A DNA stretch of 13,843 nucleotides, from NCBI GenBank assembly GCA_023301405.1, contig JALZUX010000411.1:1-13843 (forward strand), read 5' to 3'. This stretch comes from Granulosicoccaceae bacterium (GTDB lineage Bacteria > Pseudomonadota > Gammaproteobacteria > Granulosicoccales > Granulosicoccaceae). Position numbers and translations under genes: made by a program. This document shows positions 1 to 7,730 of the stretch, one piece after another. Position 1 is the stretch's first letter; every line of letters begins with the position of its first letter. The notes below the pieces were generated by a model, which was given only the letters and a program-made list of their open reading frames with translations, was not told the origin of the DNA and did no database searches.

Positions 1-11
1 CCGCCCACCCC

Positions 12-767
12 TTAAATGTACTTAAAGGGCCAATCAGAACGCACCCTGTATGATGACTCAATATTAAAGTCAGCCTTTAAGTTTGCCTCACCCTTCTTAA
101 CAATAAAGAGATTTGGATACACGCATACTGATTCGATTATTTGAGAGTTAGTTCCTAGCGCCATTACTGCTTCAAACAACAAATTGGTCAACCCAGGAGA
201 ACCGTTGCGACCATGCGATGTATTTTGTGCCGCAGGGGAGTGTGGCCAACTCCAATCCTCGACGATATAGTGCGATCCTGCCTTCATGTGGGGAAAAATG
301 ATCTCAAATGATTTTTTAGATAACTCATAATCATGAGATGCATCATCAATAACCAAATCAATACCAGATGAAAAATGGTTTTTTACTATTTTTTCAATTT
401 CACCACGATCAGCCTGATCCATATCGTAATAACAAGATGCGCTATCCGCTAAATCGTTTACTTGAATATATTCATCAAGCGCTCCAATTCGCTCTTTAGA
501 TTTTTCTATTGCTACAAAAGCCTTCGGATCAAAAAACTCCAGGAAAAAAGCTGCACTGCCGCCATAGAAGATACCTAATTCAAGAATACTATCGATCGTA
601 TTATTATTTCTGAGATCAATGTATTGCTCAAAAAAATTCTTCTTCTTTACAACAGTAAAAGTTTCCAGTGATGAAGGAACTCGTTCTTTAGGGCCCCTGG
701 TGTCACAAAAGAACTTCTGTCCGCCAACTGAGAAGGTATTTTCACCCGTCCAGATCATTTTTGACAT
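12..767 (-). CDS. CmcI-like class I SAM-dependent methyltransferase
   Basis: Probable SAM-dependent O-methyltransferase, cytoplasmic, 251 residues, likely methylating a sugar or glycan intermediate. Seen: a Rossmann motif I at residues 61-70 (ILELGIFYGG), an acidic-histidine motif DDASHD at 141-146, and EDW at 170-172. Acidic residues in these places bind the divalent metal in the cephalosporin hydroxylase CmcI/macrocin and rhamnosyl O-methyltransferase-type families, so a metal-dependent O-methyltransferase is the best guess. There is no signal peptide or membrane segment. The ATG start at 767 has a weak GAGA about 8 bases upstream. It lies 28 bases after the SGNH gene and is the last operon gene visible, ending with TAA near the window edge. 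The acceptor (sugar hydroxyl or other) cannot be read from sequence. The fold is fairly sure, the substrate unknown. Confidence 0.85.
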   Translation of the reverse strand: MSKMIWTGENTFSVGGQKFFCDTRGPKERVPSSLETFTVVKKKNFFEQYIDLRNNNTIDSILELGIFYGGSAAFFLEFFDPKAFVAIEKSKERIGALDEYIQVNDLADSASCYYDMDQADRGEIEKIVKNHFSSGIDLVIDDASHDYELSKKSFEIIFPHMKAGSHYIVEDWSWPHSPAAQNTSHGRNGSPGLTNLLFEAVMALGTNSQIIESVCVYPNLFIVKKGEANLKADFNIESSYRVRSDWPFKYI

Positions 768-795
768 TTATATTTCTCAAATAAAAAGTAAAGTT

Positions 796-1716
796 TTAAG
801 CTACCAATTTCTCAATCAGATTACTGCTATATTGCGCGACAGAGAATTTGTCACTTGGTACCACTTTGGCCATAAACCGCTCAGCGAGTTCCGTAACAAG
901 GTAATCTGGCTTGTGTTCATCAACCAAATCCCAATCAACATTTGAACTCCAAATAAAATGTACTTTACGATAAGTCTCTGCAAACATCCCAGTAAGAAGA
1001 TGCAGCCGATATTCTGAAAACGAGTCGCCAAACAACATCAGAGTACCATCTACTAACGGCTTATGGTTTTCGAATATCACATAAGAACCGGTGTGCAGCC
1101 CTGCATCGTTTGTTCTATTATTTTTTTCTTTATATTGAACAATCTCATTTGCGTAAACTCGCTTAACATTGTCAGAGGCGGTATAGAAAAACACTTTTTC
1201 CGCAAGCGGGGGATCATATTTGCCACCTAAATCCATTACCGTCCAACTTTCCTCTTTGGGGCCATCCAAAATATCTGGGTTTATTGGCAAATTTAGCTTT
1301 GCCTGTGTCATCTGATAAACACTAAAGGCTCCGTAAAAATTCCAATGACTATCGGTTTTTGAATAAATTTTGTAGTGTTCTTTCTGACTTCGTAGATAAT
1401 TTGCAGGATTCAACCAATTACTGCCCCTAACTTTTTCATCTAAAACGCCCTCCACCTGCACAGCCGGCGAGTTATCAATCAACACCTCGTGCTCTGTTTT
1501 TTCCGGGTATATCGCTAATTTTTCGGGTGCAGAAATATGCAGGTACCGTATACCTTTCTCAGAGCATAACGTTGCACGGTTACTAAGGAGCAAACCCCAT
1601 TGATCGAGAGTTAACGCTAATATTTTTTTATCCTTAAGATAGTAATCACCAACGCTGTTTGACCCCTCTATCAGGAATACCCAGCCATCTGCAAACAATT
1701 CGATATCTTCAGACAT
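796..1716 (-). CDS. AlgX/AlgJ-like SGNH hydrolase-type protein (putative glycan O-acetyltransferase)
   Basis: 306-residue protein resembling the SGNH-fold acetyltransferase domain of AlgX/AlgJ, which moves acetyl groups onto exopolysaccharide. Seen: DGWVFL near the N-terminus (residues 10-15, the 'DGWLFL' hallmark of these proteins), the Asp-x-His-Trp catalytic motif DSHW at 122-125 within KTDSHWNFYGA, and the nucleophile block FGDSFS with Ser232 at 229-234. So Asp122, His124 and Ser232 would form the triad. Odd point: AlgX and AlgJ are exported, but this protein starts directly at the domain with no signal peptide or transmembrane anchor. It may therefore act in the cytoplasm, or be a catalytic homologue with another acyl role. 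The ATG at 1716 is one base after the sulfotransferase stop codon, so translational coupling is likely. The family call is good; the acetyl donor and the acceptor are unknown. Confidence 0.82.
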   Translation of the reverse strand: MSEDIELFADGWVFLIEGSNSVGDYYLKDKKILALTLDQWGLLLSNRATLCSEKGIRYLHISAPEKLAIYPEKTEHEVLIDNSPAVQVEGVLDEKVRGSNWLNPANYLRSQKEHYKIYSKTDSHWNFYGAFSVYQMTQAKLNLPINPDILDGPKEESWTVMDLGGKYDPPLAEKVFFYTASDNVKRVYANEIVQYKEKNNRTNDAGLHTGSYVIFENHKPLVDGTLMLFGDSFSEYRLHLLTGMFAETYRKVHFIWSSNVDWDLVDEHKPDYLVTELAERFMAKVVPSDKFSVAQYSSNLIEKLVA

Positions 1717-1717
1717 G

Positions 1718-2464
1718 TTATTGGGTCACGCACTCAATTGCTGCGTTTCGGCAAAAAACCTCATAATCTGGATATAGATAAAGCTGTAACTTCCTTAGCG
1801 TTTCTGCTGACACTTGATCTGTAGTTGTTCCAGCCGAATACTTCACTTGTTCGAAAAAAACAGACTCATAAAGCTCTAACCCAATATGCGATTGAACCTT
1901 ATTCATAGCTTCGTGAGGTTGAGAACGTAACTCACTATTGGTTACCACTAACAAGTTATCACCAAAAATACTTTTAAAATGCTTATACCGACCGCTATAA
2001 CAGGAGAAACTTAACACATGAAAAAGATGTGTTTGCTCTGGCGTAGTACACTTCAACGCCTCGGAATAGGACATATTAAAAAACCGCTCCGGACCCATTT
2101 CCTTTAGATAATCAAGCTTGTTAACCATGCAGTAATGATTATAGTGGGAGATTGCTCTTTCCACAGGATCTCTTACTACTAATATGAGCTTAGCGGTCGG
2201 CAAATCTCGAGCAATCATCTTTGGGATTACGCCGCCTGCGTCCATATCAAAATAAGTTGGACTAGCCTCCCCGGTGATCTGCCCTTCTTCTAAATCCGCA
2301 AAATGCTCTTTGTACCACGACTCACCTTTATCGTAATTCAGACTAAAGTAGTGAATTTCCTTTTGCTTGGCTGCAACAACCTGTGGATGGTCACAAATGA
2401 AATCATGAAGAATAGTCGTGCCACCCTTCATAGTTCCTATGATTAGGTATGCTGGAGAATTCAC
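1718..2464 (-). CDS. PAPS-dependent sulfotransferase (Sulfotransfer_1-like)
   Basis: 248-residue cytoplasmic sulfotransferase, expected to transfer sulfate from PAPS to a hydroxyl or amine of a carbohydrate. Seen: the 5'-phosphosulfate loop GTMKGGTT at residues 10-17 with Lys13, a KEIHYF segment at 36-41 typical of the heparan/glycan sulfotransferase branch, and the 3'-phosphate motif with Arg98 (VVRDP) and Ser106 (ISHY). The start is GTG at 2464, overlapping the stop of the upstream glycosyltransferase by four bases (GTGA); a GAGG lies about 11 bases upstream. Its stop is one base before the SGNH start. The length is usual for bacterial members. The position between a glycosyltransferase and an acetyltransferase-like gene argues for sulfation of the same glycan; the actual acceptor is inferred. 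Confidence 0.9.
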   Translation of the reverse strand: MNSPAYLIIGTMKGGTTILHDFICDHPQVVAAKQKEIHYFSLNYDKGESWYKEHFADLEEGQITGEASPTYFDMDAGGVIPKMIARDLPTAKLILVVRDPVERAISHYNHYCMVNKLDYLKEMGPERFFNMSYSEALKCTTPEQTHLFHVLSFSCYSGRYKHFKSIFGDNLLVVTNSELRSQPHEAMNKVQSHIGLELYESVFFEQVKYSAGTTTDQVSAETLRKLQLYLYPDYEVFCRNAAIECVTQ

Positions 2465-5400
2465 GATGAGGCTAACCTCATTTTCCCTGTTAATTGCGAA
2501 GGTAAAACTGTAGATCCCGAAGAGTGATCACGTTGCAAATCCAACAATGAGACTAACCCTAGATATTGTTCGCTAAGCAAGTCATCAGATTCAATTGGAG
2601 CAGAACCTGGTAAAGAACCAAACAATTCTTCATATGTATTTTCTATACTATCTAAAGCGGCAATCAAAGCTTCTTCGGAGATGGATTCAGAGTGACGCTT
2701 TTTCAACTCAGTTATCACCTGTATCATCTCAATTACTACTTTTGATTTCTCTTGTAATGCACGTCCTACTACACTTTTTCGATGACGTCTGTGATAATTG
2801 TAAGGTGCATCAATATAGCTAACAGCACCTTTCATACATAGGTCAATCCAGAAAAGCCAATCGCCACTGATATTAAGGTTCCCTAACCCGTCGATGGCCT
2901 CTGCTGCCATTGACTTTCGAAATAAAACCGCACTGGCATTCATCACTGCATTGCGCCTTGACATCACATTATTTACGAAAACTGAGCCTTCCGCTTTAAA
3001 GCTACTTTCAAAATAATCGCCAAATTGGGTAGCGTAATATTCCTTATAAGTGGCACCATGACTACAACCAAATTCATCAACCATAATAGAATTACAGAAT
3101 GCAATAGATACACGCTCGTCCTGAAGTTCAGATGACATACGTCTTAGAAAATCATGATCGCAATAGTCATCAGCCTCTGCTATCCATATTAAGTCCCCCG
3201 ATGCTTCTTCTATCCCTTTTTTCCATTGCAGAAATAGATTTCCAGAATTAGTTTCGTTTTGTATAATTTTAATTTTCGTGGCGTACTTAGATTCGAATTC
3301 AGAAATTATTTCTAAGCTTCTATCAGTTGAAGCATCATCTAGTACAATAACCTCATCTGGAAATTTAGACTGTTCGAAAACTGTTTTTAGCCTTAGCCGC
3401 AGATACTGTGCATAGTTGTAGTTAGGCACAATAACCGATATTTTTAAATCACTGGAAATATCAGAATCGACGAAGCCTTTTTGACACAACTCTAGAAGAC
3501 GATTTATGTAGCTTGTGTACCCAAATTTTTCTTTTGCTACCCCAGAATTCCGCTGAGAGATTGCACTGAGCTTATCGTCGTTAGTGAGTAAGTCTTTTAT
3601 TTTTATGGAGTAATTATCCAGATCTCCAAATTGTACGATCCCACCTGAGCTGTCATCAACGATAGAATGATACCCACCACAGTCGGCAAAGCCAAAAACA
3701 GCCAATCCCGCATTCATAGCTTCCATCAAAACACTGGGGAATGGATCTTCACGAGAGGTAAGGGCAAATATATCACCTCCGATTAATATTCGACCAACGT
3801 CTTCCCTGAACCCAGTTACAATCAGCTTCCCGTCAGGCAATTGGTTAATGTCTCTTTGAAGATAACTTCTTATACTTTGGTCAATATCTCCTATCCATAT
3901 AAAATAGGTCTCAGGATTATCCCTGACAACTATTGATGCAAGCTGTACAAATAAATCTATGCCTTTTCTTATATCGCCGTAACCACACCCAATAACAACT
4001 TTCGATTGAGTCGGTATGTTGAACTCGCGTCGAACTTCCTCTCGAACAATGCCTGCGGATTCCAGGAAAGTATTTGACCTTATACCCTGCGAATAGATAT
4101 GAACCTTACTTTGGGATGTTTTTATTTTTTCTAAGAATTTTTCAGCGACATAATCTGATGCAAATACTATTGAGTTTGAATATTTCGAGAGTGTTCTACA
4201 GTTTTCGGCCAAATTGTACTGCTCAATTAGACTCGGTAACTCATGGATAAGCGAAACAACATTGTAGCCACTTTCATGAAGTATTTCTGTAAGGTCTCCT
4301 GTAACACACGTATTGCAAATTGCCTTATTGGCACCTTTAGCTTGATAGTCTTTAACTATTGACTTGAAAATCTCAGATCTATTTTCAAAATCTGAAAGTA
4401 TATAAACCTTCCCATATTGCTCATATTGGGAAACCAGCTCTCCTCCTTCTTTTAGAATTACTACTACGCGCTTTTTCTTTTGACGCACTAGGTTTTGCAG
4501 CATGTATAAGAAATTTATTTGTGCACCATTCTTGTGTGCATCATGCCCAACCATTATGATGCTTTCATTGCCACTAATTTCATCAATTAAAGGCTTACAT
4601 ACATTATTTCTCCAATACGTACTCTCATTGTTCCATAACGCTACGCGCTTTGCCCTTCGGCTAGCGCCTAGTAACTCATAACCATAATCAGCATCTGGCT
4701 CTAAAGTAGACCCTTCAGCCCATTCATTCCAAGCATTTACAAAAACTACCGGGTCTGTTTGCTCGACCAATGCCTTTCGCATATTTGTCTGAAGCCATTG
4801 CTGGTACTTCTCTACCGAGAAATGGCCATAAACGTGGGCCTGTTTCCCTCGTCTCGCCGTATTATCCCATGCCAACATACACGTGCGATGGAGATTATAT
4901 TTTTCCTTCGGCCTGGCAATCGCACAGTCAGCAAACTCTTGATACGAATATACTTTCCCATTGAAGTCATCCACTAGACCATCAACCCTAAGCACTTCTA
5001 CATGAGATCCTTCAGGCTTGTCTTTACTTTTGGGGATAGCATGTGGCGGAAACTCTAAAGCCGCGTCATACCCGAGTTCAGTGGGGTCACCAAATCCAAA
5101 TGACTGCACTGCACATATATATATCTCTCCTAAGCCCTGCGACCTACAGTACTCCCTCCAAGCATTCGTAGTCTGGTTTGTTTTATCCAGTTTCTCAGCA
5201 CAATACACTATTAGAAGGGGTTTTCCTTCAATACGAATATAGTCCTCATTAGAGATAACTGGATAGACATCCTCTATAAACCTGAGATTCATTTCAAGGG
5301 TGTGAGTGGTAGAAAGCAAAACTTCGCCAGTCATTCCATCCCAACTGCGAGTCCAGTCTTCATTCACCCAACATATGCAAAACGGAAATGGTTTAGTTTT

Positions 5401-6495
5401 CTTATCAAGTATATTTTGGAGCGGCTTTTCCAGTATTTTTCGACCATTAAACCAATAGTAGTAAAAACAAAAACCGTTTATACCATATTCCTCTGCTAGC
5501 GTTGTTTGCTTGTCATATACCTCTGGCAACCTTAGGTCATAATACCCATTTGCAGTAGGCAGTCTAGGCTGGCTATGTCCATTCCACATACTTTTGGCGG
5601 CGGCTACATTACGCCACTCGGTAAACCCCTCTCCCCACCACTCATCGTTCTCTGGAATTGGGTGGTACTGAGGAAGGTAAAACGCTATTGTACGAACAGT
5701 ATTTGCTATAGTGGAGTTTAAGCAGATTGCCTCAAACCGTTTTAACCTTTCATCTCCGGGAAGGCTTTCCTTCCAACTAGCTACTAAAAAACTCGCCTGA
5801 TCAACTAGGTTATTCTTTATTAAATGTTTCAGTTTACGGGTTATAGGCAACGTAGCGTTTTTGTCGAGTTCATGTGAAGCTGTAAAAAGCTCAAATCCAA
5901 GGGAGTATTCCCCCAATTTCATTAAGAAATCACCCAAGAGTCGTAGGTCACGCGCACTGCTCTCAAGGCTATCCACCATGGCGTCTTTATGCGCCATTAT
6001 GGACTGCACCACATGACCAGTTGCTGCACTCGATGTTGATAACTGAATGGACCGCCAAGCTAACTCAAAAGAAAACTCTTCTTCTAGTGCATCCGCTAAT
6101 AGTGTACTGGCTTTCTCATAATTACCAATTTTTTCCTGAACATTGGCATATCCCACAATAGCCCAAACTGGTATTTTCTGACTGTATTTAAATACATTTT
6201 CATAGTGAAACGCTGCTTCGGAAAAACGATCTGACTTACAGTAGCAGTCAGCTAGCACACCATGAAGGGATCCATTGGCACTCCACTTATTTAAGGCGAT
6301 GACCAAAATAGTTTCAGCACTTTCATAACATTCGTTGTCTAAAAGTGATTTACAACCCTTTAATATTTCAGGTAATGAATGAGGCAACTCACTATCCTCA
6401 TTTTCAATCTGGGTAAAATCACGTACAAAAGAGTTTAAGCAATCGGAACTACCCGTTAACTCATTATCAACGCAGGTTGGGAGAATTTTCTTCAC
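2461..6495 (-). CDS. Four-part glycan enzyme: TPR-like + WbsX/GH99-like + GT4 + GT2 glycosyltransferase
   Basis: 1344-residue protein, probably cytoplasmic or membrane-associated, building a surface polysaccharide. Domains seen in order: alpha-helical TPR-like repeats (about 45-250); a WbsX/GH99-like domain (about 267-620) with FYLPQYHPIPENDEWWGEGF near 272, CWVNEDWTRSWDG at 375-387 and NAWNEWAEGS at 587-596; a GT4 (GT-B) domain (about 645-1005) with VGHDAHKNGAQ at 649-659, a GYGDIRKG phosphate-region motif at 838-845 and an acidic EDPFPSVLMEAM motif at 916-927; and a GT2 (GT-A) domain (about 1018-1250) with VIVPNYN, DDAST at 1053-1057 and EADD at 1107-1110, the metal/nucleotide acidic motifs. 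All key residues are present. The start is a GTG with an in-frame TAA immediately before it and no convincing ribosome site; the next Met is about residue 166, so GTG is the best start. The sugars transferred are unknown. Confidence 0.92.
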   Translation of the reverse strand: MKKILPTCVDNELTGSSDCLNSFVRDFTQIENEDSELPHSLPEILKGCKSLLDNECYESAETILVIALNKWSANGSLHGVLADCYCKSDRFSEAAFHYENVFKYSQKIPVWAIVGYANVQEKIGNYEKASTLLADALEEEFSFELAWRSIQLSTSSAATGHVVQSIMAHKDAMVDSLESSARDLRLLGDFLMKLGEYSLGFELFTASHELDKNATLPITRKLKHLIKNNLVDQASFLVASWKESLPGDERLKRFEAICLNSTIANTVRTIAFYLPQYHPIPENDEWWGEGFTEWRNVAAAKSMWNGHSQPRLPTANGYYDLRLPEVYDKQTTLAEEYGINGFCFYYYWFNGRKILEKPLQNILDKKTKPFPFCICWVNEDWTRSWDGMTGEVLLSTTHTLEMNLRFIEDVYPVISNEDYIRIEGKPLLIVYCAEKLDKTNQTTNAWREYCRSQGLGEIYICAVQSFGFGDPTELGYDAALEFPPHAIPKSKDKPEGSHVEVLRVDGLVDDFNGKVYSYQEFADCAIARPKEKYNLHRTCMLAWDNTARRGKQAHVYGHFSVEKYQQWLQTNMRKALVEQTDPVVFVNAWNEWAEGSTLEPDADYGYELLGASRRAKRVALWNNESTYWRNNVCKPLIDEISGNESIIMVGHDAHKNGAQINFLYMLQNLVRQKKKRVVVILKEGGELVSQYEQYGKVYILSDFENRSEIFKSIVKDYQAKGANKAICNTCVTGDLTEILHESGYNVVSLIHELPSLIEQYNLAENCRTLSKYSNSIVFASDYVAEKFLEKIKTSQSKVHIYSQGIRSNTFLESAGIVREEVRREFNIPTQSKVVIGCGYGDIRKGIDLFVQLASIVVRDNPETYFIWIGDIDQSIRSYLQRDINQLPDGKLIVTGFREDVGRILIGGDIFALTSREDPFPSVLMEAMNAGLAVFGFADCGGYHSIVDDSSGGIVQFGDLDNYSIKIKDLLTNDDKLSAISQRNSGVAKEKFGYTSYINRLLELCQKGFVDSDISSDLKISVIVPNYNYAQYLRLRLKTVFEQSKFPDEVIVLDDASTDRSLEIISEFESKYATKIKIIQNETNSGNLFLQWKKGIEEASGDLIWIAEADDYCDHDFLRRMSSELQDERVSIAFCNSIMVDEFGCSHGATYKEYYATQFGDYFESSFKAEGSVFVNNVMSRRNAVMNASAVLFRKSMAAEAIDGLGNLNISGDWLFWIDLCMKGAVSYIDAPYNYHRRHRKSVVGRALQEKSKVVIEMIQVITELKKRHSESISEEALIAALDSIENTYEELFGSLPGSAPIESDDLLSEQYLGLVSLLDLQRDHSSGSTVLPSQLTGKMRLASS

Positions 6496-6558
6496 TTAGA
6501 TACCAGATGTTGGAATATTTATACGCATAAGGAGATGATGAGACCCGGCATCAGAACG

Positions 6559-7572
6559 TTATGCTGATAGCTTTTTAAGATCCGATGTAACAGGCACTGC
6601 CTTACGGAAGTATTCAATTGTTTTTGTTAACCCGGTTGCAAGATCTACCGTCGGTTGCCAATCCAGAACATCCTTGGCCAGCGTAATATCAGGCTTGCGT
6701 TGTGTAGGATCATTAACTGGCAATGGCATGTGTACCAATTTTGAAGTTGATTGAGTTTTACTCTTAATTTTCTCCGCCAGTTCAATCATAGTGAATTCTG
6801 ATGGATTACCAATATTCACAGGACCGACAAAGTCACTGTCAGTATTCATCATCCTTATAATAGCCTCGACTAGATCGTCTACGTAACAGAACGACCTAGT
6901 CTGCTTACCATCGCCAAAGAGCGTGATATCCTCACCCATAAGAGCCTGAACAATAAAATTTGACACTACCCGGCCATCGTTAGGATGCATTCTGGGTCCG
7001 TAGGTATTGAATATCCTGACGACCTTGGTATCGACATTATGTTGACGGTGATAGTCAAAAAACAGGGTTTCAGCACATCGCTTTCCCTCGTCATAGCATG
7101 ACCTTGGCCCAATAGGGTTTACATTCCCCCAGTAGCTTTCAACCTGCGGGTGAACAATGGGATCACCATAAACTTCACTGGTAGAAGCCTGCAGAATTTT
7201 GGCACCTGTGCGCTTCGCCAAGCCCAACATGTTGATAGCACCGTGAACACTAGTTTTTGTGGTTTGAACAGGATCGCTCTGATAATGAACAGGCGAAGCC
7301 GGACAAGCCAAGTTATAGATTTCGTCAACCTCAACATACAACGGAAAGGTTACGTCATGTCTGATCAATTCAAATCGAGGATGATCAAGCAAGTGCATAA
7401 TGTTCTGCTTAGTGCTTGAATAGAAATTGTCTACACAAACCACCTCATGGCCTTGCTCTAGTAAACGGTCACACAAATGTGATCCTAGAAACCCAGCACC
7501 GCCAGTCACCAGTGTTCGTTTCTCTTGAAGAAGCCCGATCGTAGAGAATGCCTGTGTTGAGTTAATCGACAT
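6559..7572 (-). CDS. UDP-glucuronate decarboxylase (UDP-xylose synthase)
   Basis: Extended short-chain dehydrogenase/epimerase that converts UDP-glucuronate to UDP-xylose through a 4-keto intermediate using bound NAD. Numbered from the start chosen here (337 residues): NAD loop TGGAGFLG at 23-30, VDNFYSS at 48-53, the UXS-type [20 protein letters not shown] at 72-91, STSEVYGDP at 130-138 (Glu133 catalytic-type), Tyr160 and Lys164 (YDEGK), FNTYGPRM at 188-195 and RSFCYVDD at 226-233. These match UXS better than UDP-glucose epimerase or dTDP-glucose dehydratase. The frame can open earlier at a TTG at 7641 or an ATG at 7623. The ATG at 7572 is preferred because GGAAGG precedes it and the length then suits the family. 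It is the promoter-proximal gene of the minus-strand operon, 63 bases before the large glycosyltransferase with no terminator between. UDP-xylose supply for the glycan is the inferred role. Confidence 0.93.
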   Translation of the reverse strand: MSINSTQAFSTIGLLQEKRTLVTGGAGFLGSHLCDRLLEQGHEVVCVDNFYSSTKQNIMHLLDHPRFELIRHDVTFPLYVEVDEIYNLACPASPVHYQSDPVQTTKTSVHGAINMLGLAKRTGAKILQASTSEVYGDPIVHPQVESYWGNVNPIGPRSCYDEGKRCAETLFFDYHRQHNVDTKVVRIFNTYGPRMHPNDGRVVSNFIVQALMGEDITLFGDGKQTRSFCYVDDLVEAIIRMMNTDSDFVGPVNIGNPSEFTMIELAEKIKSKTQSTSKLVHMPLPVNDPTQRKPDITLAKDVLDWQPTVDLATGLTKTIEYFRKAVPVTSDLKKLSA

Positions 7573-7730
7573 TTGCCTTCCATTTAAATTAGAGGCCAGT
7601 CCATCGCAATCGCTGTGCCACATAATGATCCAATTCGCCAAATTCTTTACTACTGGATGTGTGCCTGTTTCTTGCTTAACTCCTCGATTACAACATTCTC
7701 ACCATTTTATTTAAGCTCACGGATCAATAG
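7573..7730. promoter_or_regulatory. Divergent intergenic region between glycan operon and secreted propeller gene
   Basis: 158 bases separate two divergently read genes, so promoters for both must lie in or near here. The stretch is AT-rich, but I see no pair of hexamers with good match and spacing on either strand, and no clear operator palindrome. The only firm signal is GGAAGG just before the minus-strand ATG at 7572. If the decarboxylase really starts at the TTG at 7641, the gap shrinks to 89 bases. Confidence 0.4.

Noticed and set aside
7573..7641. N-terminal extension of the UDP-glucuronate decarboxylase from a TTG
   Set aside because: The extra 23 residues do not resemble the family, TTG is a rare start with no ribosome site, and the internal ATG at 7572 follows GGAAGG.
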